Shown piece after piece: positions 58,349-64,000 of a stretch of 64,000 nt of DNA (its first letter is position 1; every line of letters begins with the position of its first letter). The stretch covers positions 3,540,001 through 3,604,000 of the forward strand of contig NZ_CP039451.1 of assembly GCF_004843725.1 (NCBI RefSeq), read 5' to 3'. The notes under the pieces were generated by a model. That model was given only the letters and a program-made list of their open reading frames with translations, searched no databases and was not told the origin of the DNA. Source of the DNA: Psychroserpens sp. NJDZ02. Its GTDB lineage: Bacteria; Bacteroidota; Bacteroidia; Flavobacteriales; Flavobacteriaceae. Position numbers and translations under genes: made by a program.

Positions 58349-61318
58349 ATGAAACATTTAAAATTAGTCTTGGCTGTAGCTATGATTACTTTTGTTGCTA
58401 GTTGCAAAAAAGGTAATTCTGATCAATTAGCTGTTAAGACAGAAACACAAAAAGATGCCAATGGTTTTAGTTACGAGAGCGTAGCTAATGATCCGACTGG
58501 TTTACGATTGTATACTTTAGACAATGGTCTTAAAGTGTATTTAAGCAAAAACACCGAAGAACCTAAAATCCAAACTTACATTGCAGTAAGAGCAGGTTCA
58601 AATTATGATCCTAAAGAGTCTACAGGATTAGCTCATTATCTAGAGCACATGGTTTTTAAAGGAACAGATAAAATAGGTACTGTAGATTGGGAAACCGAAA
58701 AAAAGTATTTAGATACTATTTCTAATTTATACGAGAACCATAGAGCAGAAAAAGATCTCGTAAAAAAAACAGCTATTTATAAGGAGATTGATAGAGTGTC
58801 GTTAGAAGCTTCTAATTATTCAGTAGCTAATGAGTACGATAAAATGTCAAGTTCTTTAGGAGCTACTGGTACAAATGCTTATACATGGTTTGAGCAAACA
58901 GTATATACAAATAAGATTCCTGCTAACGAGTTGGATAAGTTTTTAGCTTTAGAAAGTGAGCGTTTTAGCCAAGTGGTGTTACGTTTATTTCATACAGAAT
59001 TAGAAGCAGTTTTTGAAGAGTTTAATAGAGGGCAAGATAGTGATGGACGTAAGCGTTACGCTGCAATGTTAAAAGATTTATTCCCTAATCATCCTTATGG
59101 ACAGCAAAATACTATTGGTACTGCAGAGCATTTAAAAAATCCATCAATGGTGGATATTCATAATTATTTTGATAAATACTATGTACCGAATAATATGGCG
59201 GTCGTTTTAGTGGGAGATTTTGATTTTGACGCTACTATAAATAAGGTGAATAATACGTTTGGTAAATTTGAAAGAAAAGAAGTTAAACATCCTGAATTGC
59301 CTAAAGAAACACCATTAAGTGCAATAGTAGAAAATGAAGTATTTGGACCAACAGCAGAAAGTATTTCTATTGCGTATAGAACAGGTGGTGTGAATACGGA
59401 AGACGAAAAATTGGTGACATTAGCGGATATGGTTTTGGCTAATGGTAATGCAGGTTTGATGGATTTAAATTTAAATCAGAAACAATTAGTACAGTACGCA
59501 GGGTCTTCACCTACATTTTTAAATGATTATGGGTATCACGTATTAAGCGGTTCTCCTAAAGAAGGTCAGTCTTTAGATGAGCTTAAAGGTTTGTTATTAG
59601 AGCAAATAGAAAAACTTAAAAAAGGAGAATTTGAAGATTGGATGATCGAAGCGGTTATTAATGATTTAAAAAAATCTCAATTAAGTCAATACGAAAGTAG
59701 TACGGCTGTAGCTGATGCTTATGTCAATGCTTTTATTCATAACGAAAAATGGGAAGATAAAGTAGCATTTTTGGATGAGTTAAAAAAGATAACAAAACAA
59801 CAATTAGTTGATTTTGCTAATGCATTTTACAAAGATAATTACGTGGTAACCTATAAGCGTAAAGGAGCCGATGATAAAATTGTTAAAGTACAAAACCCAG
59901 GAATAACACCTGTAAACTTAAATAGAGGTGCTAATTCTAAGTATATTGAAGACTTCAATAAAATCGTTTCAGAGGATTTAAAACCGGTGTATGTAGATTA
60001 TGCTACTGCTATAAAAGAAACGAAAACGGATAGTGGAATAAAAGTATCATATATTGATAATGAAACGAATGATTTATTTGATATGAACATCATTTTCGAT
60101 ATGGGAAGTGATAGTGATAAAAAATTAGATTTAGCTGTTGGATATCTAGAATACCTAGGAACAGACAAATATTCAAATGAAGATTTGAAAAAAGAGTTTT
60201 ATAAGTTAGGTATAGATTATTACGTAAACACAGGTAACGAGAAAACGTATATAGGTTTAAGTGGTTTAAAAGAAAACTTACCTAAAGGATTAGAGTTGTT
60301 AGAAGAATTACTTGATAACGCAGTGCCTAATCAAGACGCGTATGACAAGTATGTACAGTCTATAGCAAAAGGAAGACAAAATAATAAAACTAATAAAGGA
60401 AGTATCTTAAGACGTGGTTTATTAAATTATGCTAAATACGGAGAAGAATCAAGTTTACGTAATATTATTTCTGTTAGTGATTTAGAAAAAGTTAACCCAC
60501 AAGAATTAGTGGATTTAGCTAAAGATTTAAAAAACTATAAACAACGTATGTTTTATTACGGTAAAGATATCGATAAAGCAGTTGCTGCTTTAAATGTATC
60601 TCATAAAGTAAATGCTGAATTGAAAGACTATCCAGAAGCAATGACTTTTGAAGAAAAAGAAACAGGTGGAAATGTATTTTTTGTAGATTTTGATATGGTA
60701 CAATCTGAAATGATGTTTTTAGCTAAGGGAGAACCTTTTAAAGCAGAAAACATGGCAGCTTCAACGTTGTTTAACACCTATTTTGGAGGTGGATTATCAT
60801 CTATTGTTTTTCAAGAAATTAGAGAGTCTAAATCGTTAGCTTATTCTGCTTGGTCTAATTATAGTACAGCAAGAGAAAAAGACGACGCTAATTATGTTAT
60901 GGCTTACATTGGTACGCAGGCTAATAAGATGCCTCAGGCTGTTGATGCTATGATGGAGTTGATGAATGATATGCCAGAATCTGAAGCGCAATTTAATGCA
61001 GCTAAAGAGTCTACTTTAAAACAGATTGCTGCTCAGCGTATTAATAAGTCAAGTATTTTCTGGAGTTATGAGAGACTTCAAAAATTAGGAATGTCTGAAG
61101 ATAATAGAGAAGCAATGTATAATGCTATAAAGGACATGACATTAGCAGATTTACGTGAGTTTTTTGATAATAATATTAAAGGAGAAGACTACAACGTTAT
61201 GGTCATTGGAAACAAGAAAGATGTGGATTTAACGGCGTTAAATAAATTAGGGAAAGTTCAAGAGATGGATATTGACCATTTATTTAATTATGAAAAATCA
61301 GAAGACGTTAGACTATAG
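58349..61318 (+). CDS. M16-family zinc peptidase, lipoprotein
   Basis: The product is 989 aa with two M16 halves. The N-terminus MKHLKLVLAVAMITFVASC has a lipobox Cys19, so it should be anchored in the envelope facing the periplasm. The first half has the inverted zinc motif GLAHYLEHMVFKGT (HxxEH) and the second Glu about 75-140 residues later; the second half (from about 560) lacks the motif, as usual for the non-catalytic lobe. Related pitrilysin-like enzymes degrade peptides and envelope proteins. It is the largest gene of this part and is followed by a terminator. Whether it is anchored to inner or outer membrane is unclear. Confidence 0.92.
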   Translation: MKHLKLVLAVAMITFVASCKKGNSDQLAVKTETQKDANGFSYESVANDPTGLRLYTLDNGLKVYLSKNTEEPKIQTYIAVRAGSNYDPKESTGLAHYLEHMVFKGTDKIGTVDWETEKKYLDTISNLYENHRAEKDLVKKTAIYKEIDRVSLEASNYSVANEYDKMSSSLGATGTNAYTWFEQTVYTNKIPANELDKFLALESERFSQVVLRLFHTELEAVFEEFNRGQDSDGRKRYAAMLKDLFPNHPYGQQNTIGTAEHLKNPSMVDIHNYFDKYYVPNNMAVVLVGDFDFDATINKVNNTFGKFERKEVKHPELPKETPLSAIVENEVFGPTAESISIAYRTGGVNTEDEKLVTLADMVLANGNAGLMDLNLNQKQLVQYAGSSPTFLNDYGYHVLSGSPKEGQSLDELKGLLLEQIEKLKKGEFEDWMIEAVINDLKKSQLSQYESSTAVADAYVNAFIHNEKWEDKVAFLDELKKITKQQLVDFANAFYKDNYVVTYKRKGADDKIVKVQNPGITPVNLNRGANSKYIEDFNKIVSEDLKPVYVDYATAIKETKTDSGIKVSYIDNETNDLFDMNIIFDMGSDSDKKLDLAVGYLEYLGTDKYSNEDLKKEFYKLGIDYYVNTGNEKTYIGLSGLKENLPKGLELLEELLDNAVPNQDAYDKYVQSIAKGRQNNKTNKGSILRRGLLNYAKYGEESSLRNIISVSDLEKVNPQELVDLAKDLKNYKQRMFYYGKDIDKAVAALNVSHKVNAELKDYPEAMTFEEKETGGNVFFVDFDMVQSEMMFLAKGEPFKAENMAASTLFNTYFGGGLSSIVFQEIRESKSLAYSAWSNYSTAREKDDANYVMAYIGTQANKMPQAVDAMMELMNDMPESEAQFNAAKESTLKQIAAQRINKSSIFWSYERLQKLGMSEDNREAMYNAIKDMTLADLREFFDNNIKGEDYNVMVIGNKKDVDLTALNKLGKVQEMDIDHLFNYEKSEDVRL

Positions 61319-61355
61319 ATAACAGTAGTTGTTTGACAACATTTAAGAACTTATT

Positions 61356-61393
61356 AAAACCTCATAATTAGTATAAATTATGAGGTTTTTTTA
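61356..61393 (+). terminator. Terminator of the M16 peptidase gene
   Basis: AAAACCTCATAATT, loop, AATTATGAGGTTTT, then more T. Perfect 14-bp stem. Confidence 0.9.
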
Positions 61394-61404
61394 TACATAA
61401 CAAT

Positions 61405-61422
61405 TTGTAATTACTATATTTG
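61405..61422 (+). promoter_or_regulatory. -7 box of fabG
   Basis: TATATTTG (61415-61422) is a perfect TAnnTTTG. TTG at 61405-61407 lies upstream but too near to be a normal -33. The ATG is at 61481, so the leader is about 55 bases. It contains a TCCGTTTCCGTAATTACGGA-type inverted repeat (CCGTAATTACGG at 61,447-61,458). Confidence 0.5.
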
Positions 61423-61480
61423 AAATAGTAAACTAACAATCCGTTTCCGTAATTACGGAAATAAATTAAATATAATTTTA

Positions 61481-62227
61481 ATGAAACTTTTAGAAGGAAA
61501 GACAGCAATCATCACAGGTGCTTCAAGAGGTATTGGTAAGGGTATTGCTCAAGTATTTGCGCAGCAAGGTGCTAATGTAGCATTCACTTATAGTTCATCT
61601 GTAGAGGCTGCAAATGAGTTGGAAAAAGAATTAAATGCTTTAGGTGTTAAAGCAAAAGGATATAAAAGTAATGCAGCTAGTTTTGAAGAAGCTCAAAAAT
61701 TAGGTGAAGATGTACTAGCAGAATTCGGTAGTATTGACGTGTTAATTAATAATGCAGGAATTACTAAGGACAATTTATTAATGAGAATGGGTGAGGACGA
61801 TTTTGATAAAGTTATCGAAGTCAACCTAAAATCTGTTTTTAATATGACTAAAGCTGTACAACGCACAATGTTGAAGCAACGTAAAGGCTCTATTATTAAT
61901 ATGAGTTCTGTTGTTGGGGTTAAAGGTAATGCAGGACAAACTAACTATGCAGCCTCAAAAGCAGGTATTATTGGGTTTTCAAAGTCTGTAGCGTTGGAGT
62001 TAGGCTCAAGAAATATTAGAAGTAACGTGATTGCTCCTGGTTTTATTGAAACAGAAATGACAGCAAAACTAGATGAAGACACAGTAAAAGGATGGCGTAA
62101 TGCAATCCCATTAAAACGTGGAGGTACACCTGAAGATATCGCAAATGTTTGTGTGTTCTTAGCATCAGACATGTCAGCGTATGTAACTGGACAGACAATA
62201 AATGTGGATGGCGGAATGTTAACATAA
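61481..62227 (+). CDS. fabG: 3-oxoacyl-ACP reductase
   Basis: NADPH-dependent reduction of 3-oxoacyl-ACP in fatty-acid elongation. The product is 248 aa, the standard SDR length. TAIITGASRGIGKGIAQVFA (cofactor motif), DVLINNAGITKDNLLMRM, catalytic Ser in INMSSVVGVKG and Tyr-x3-Lys in NYAASKAGIIGFSKSVAL are all present. The end YVTGQTINVDGGM is typical of FabG. It sits 8 bases before the next gene. Confidence 0.94.
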   Translation: MKLLEGKTAIITGASRGIGKGIAQVFAQQGANVAFTYSSSVEAANELEKELNALGVKAKGYKSNAASFEEAQKLGEDVLAEFGSIDVLINNAGITKDNLLMRMGEDDFDKVIEVNLKSVFNMTKAVQRTMLKQRKGSIINMSSVVGVKGNAGQTNYAASKAGIIGFSKSVALELGSRNIRSNVIAPGFIETEMTAKLDEDTVKGWRNAIPLKRGGTPEDIANVCVFLASDMSAYVTGQTINVDGGMLT

Positions 62228-62235
62228 TCTGATTA

Positions 62236-64000
62236 ATGTCAACAGAAACACTCTTATATATCATTTTAGCAGGAATAGTAGCGCTTTTACTAGCGTTGTT
62301 CCAGTATAAATACAAAACAAAAGGCGCATCAAAATCTAATGCGCTTTTTGCTTTTTTGCGTTTTATCACCTTCTTTTCAGTCTTATTACTGCTTATAAAT
62401 CCAAAATTTGAGCAAGTAAAATATTATACTGAAAAACCGAATTTGGTGATAGCTGTGGATAACTCTGCGTCTATAAAGCATTTAAAGCAAACCGAAAATG
62501 CAAAAGCGGTTTTAAAAGCTATTACAACCAATTCGCAATTAAACGATAAGTTTAATGTTGAAATATTTTCTTTTGGAAATGTTTTAAACGCCCAAGATAG
62601 CTTGTCTTTTACCAAGTCTCAGACTAATTTAGATAAGGTTTTTAAAGAATTATCTCAGGTTTATAAAAACACGGTATCACCAACACTGCTAGTCACTGAT
62701 GGAAATCAAACCATTGGTAATGATTACCAGTTCTCTGCAAAAAAATATAGCCAAGCAATTTATCCTATTATATTAGGGGATACAATTGTATATTCTGACT
62801 TACAAATCAGTAAATTGAATGTCAATAAATATGCCTATCCAAAGAATAAATTTCCAGTTGAAGCTATTGTAGTGTATAATGGAGAGCAAGCTGTGACCAG
62901 TAAATTTGTGGTTACAAAAGGTAATACTACAGTCTATTCTAAAGTTGTAAAACTGGATAAAAGTAATAATAGCGAAGTTTTAAACTTTGCGTTATCTGCA
63001 AATAGTATTGGCGTACAAAGTTATAAAGCGCAGATTATTCCGTTGTCTACAGAGAAAAATAAGACCAATAATTATAAGAATTTTGCAGTAGAATTCATTG
63101 ATCAAAAATCAAAAATTGCTATTGTTAGTACAGTTTTACATCCTGATTTAGGAGCTTTAAAAAAGAGTATAGAAAGTAACGAGCAACGTGAGGTTGTGTT
63201 TTTTAAACCAAATAAATTTTTGGATCAAATCAATGATTTTCAATTGGTTGTTTTGTATCAGCCAAACAATAGCTTTAAGTCTGTTTTTCAGGAGTTAGAT
63301 AAGCAAAATAAAAATAAATGGATTATTTCAGGTTCCAAAACAGATTGGCGTTTTTTAAATAGTGTCTCGACAAACTATAGTTTAGATAGTGCTTCTCAAA
63401 CGGAGGATTATCAACCAAATTTGAATACAAATTACACTTCTTTTATTATTGAAGATTTGGATTTCCAAAGCTTTCCACCTCTAAAAGCTACTTTTGGTGA
63501 TGCGGATTTTAATGTGCCTTTTGAATCTATTTTGTTTAAAACTGTATCTGGAATAAAAACAGAACACCCGTTGTTAGCAACACTAGAAACTAATGGAAGA
63601 AGAGAAGCTATATTATTTGGAGAAAATATATGGCAATGGCGCGCTCAAAGTTATTTAAACACAGATGACTTTTTGCAGTTTGATAATTTTATAGGCAAAT
63701 TGGTACAATACTTAGCTTCAAACAAACGTAAAAACAGATTAAACATCGATTATAATTCATTTTATAATGGAAGTGATAATATTGTGATTAGTGCTCAATT
63801 TTTTAATAAGAATTATGAGTTTGATGCCAATGCTTCTTTATCAATGTCATTAAAAAATAATGACACAGGAATAAAATTCAATAGACCTTTGATTTTAAAA
63901 GGAAACAATTACCAAGCTAATTTAAATGGTTTAGAGGCTGGGAATTATAATTTCACGGTTAGTTCGGCTTCAGAGAAAATATCAGTTTCAGGAAGCTTTA
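62236..64000 (+). CDS. VWA-type membrane protein (runs off the window)
   Basis: Starting at the ATG 62236-62238, an open frame continues to the right edge for 588 codons. The N-terminus carries two membrane segments (LLYIILAGIVALLLALFQY, about 5-23, and FLRFITFFSVLLLLI, about 40-55). A von Willebrand-like domain follows, with the MIDAS-type DNSAS (D-x-S-x-S, about 76-80) and TDGNQTIG. The rest is beta-rich and probably periplasmic. It resembles Bacteroidota proteins annotated as VWA domain-containing, sometimes part of aerotolerance-type operons. It is cut by the window end, so the C-terminal features are unknown. Confidence 0.85.
   Translation, partial: MSTETLLYIILAGIVALLLALFQYKYKTKGASKSNALFAFLRFITFFSVLLLLINPKFEQVKYYTEKPNLVIAVDNSASIKHLKQTENAKAVLKAITTNSQLNDKFNVEIFSFGNVLNAQDSLSFTKSQTNLDKVFKELSQVYKNTVSPTLLVTDGNQTIGNDYQFSAKKYSQAIYPIILGDTIVYSDLQISKLNVNKYAYPKNKFPVEAIVVYNGEQAVTSKFVVTKGNTTVYSKVVKLDKSNNSEVLNFALSANSIGVQSYKAQIIPLSTEKNKTNNYKNFAVEFIDQKSKIAIVSTVLHPDLGALKKSIESNEQREVVFFKPNKFLDQINDFQLVVLYQPNNSFKSVFQELDKQNKNKWIISGSKTDWRFLNSVSTNYSLDSASQTEDYQPNLNTNYTSFIIEDLDFQSFPPLKATFGDADFNVPFESILFKTVSGIKTEHPLLATLETNGRREAILFGENIWQWRAQSYLNTDDFLQFDNFIGKLVQYLASNKRKNRLNIDYNSFYNGSDNIVISAQFFNKNYEFDANASLSMSLKNNDTGIKFNRPLILKGNNYQANLNGLEAGNYNFTVSSASEKISVSGSF

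Noticed and set aside
1..64000. tRNA, rRNA or CRISPR array
   Set aside because: No cloverleaf with conserved T-loop, no rRNA-like sequence and no regularly spaced short repeats were recognised on either strand.

Overview
The window looks like chromosomal DNA of a marine-type Flavobacteriaceae member (Bacteroidota). The evidence is AT-rich DNA with TAnnTTTG-type -7 promoter boxes, fused LpxC-FabZ, TonB-dependent receptors with a CarboxypepD-like N-terminal domain, the type IX secretion regulator PorX, a surface protein with a gliding/T9SS-type C-terminus, and many short lipoproteins with a lipobox Cys. No genus is claimed.

Region 1 (1-about 13,120) is an accessory island that looks like a gene-cassette array. 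It carries one- or two-gene cassettes of poorly known proteins (lipoproteins, a membrane protein plus XRE regulator, a thioesterase plus PAS protein, a HEPN protein). They are separated by attC-like inverted-repeat junctions with GGCAAC / GTTGGC-type ends. The junctions are full of mobile DNA: two ORF-less group II introns (6503-7121, 11082-11677) with almost identical bodies, two short 3' intron remnants, an intact IS3-family element (8385-9684), an IS110-family element (9699-10965) with a candidate bridge RNA, the tail of a probable second IS110-like transposase at the left edge, and two copies of a chimeric IS3/IS1182 scar of about 650 bp. One junction (9691-11686) is interrupted twice, by IS110 and by a group II intron. 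No integrase gene is visible.

Region 2 (13,120-31,750) is ordinary core genome. It holds a possible metal-uptake locus (lipoprotein, TonB receptor, His-rich small protein), DUF6787/DUF6146/DUF937 proteins, serine biosynthesis (serC, serA) next to an acyl-CoA reductase and a ferredoxin, a second TonB receptor, ychF, an SRPBCC protein, and topoisomerase IV (parE-parC).

Region 3 (31,750-39,440) records a tandem duplication running from the parC 3' end to the middle of terC. The layout is parC, T9SS surface protein, decayed paralogue of that protein, terC fragment, parC tail, propeller-like lipoprotein, intact terC. A second decayed tandem duplication lies at 47,735-48,300 and copies the 47-residue peptide gene and the 3' part of tsaE.

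Region 4 (39,440-64,000) is core genome again. An XRE regulator and an M14 peptidase diverge from a cluster of TTTACAnnTGTAAA palindromes. Then come an Lrp/AsnC regulator, a DinB-like protein, aroB, proline dehydrogenase, alanine dehydrogenase, tsaE, porX and an HD hydrolase. The lipid A cluster follows (lpxD, lpxC/fabZ, lpxA, efp, a second lpxD-like gene, an NTF2-like gene), then sucD, an M16 peptidase, fabG and a VWA-type membrane protein that runs off the right edge. No rRNA, tRNA or CRISPR array was recognised.
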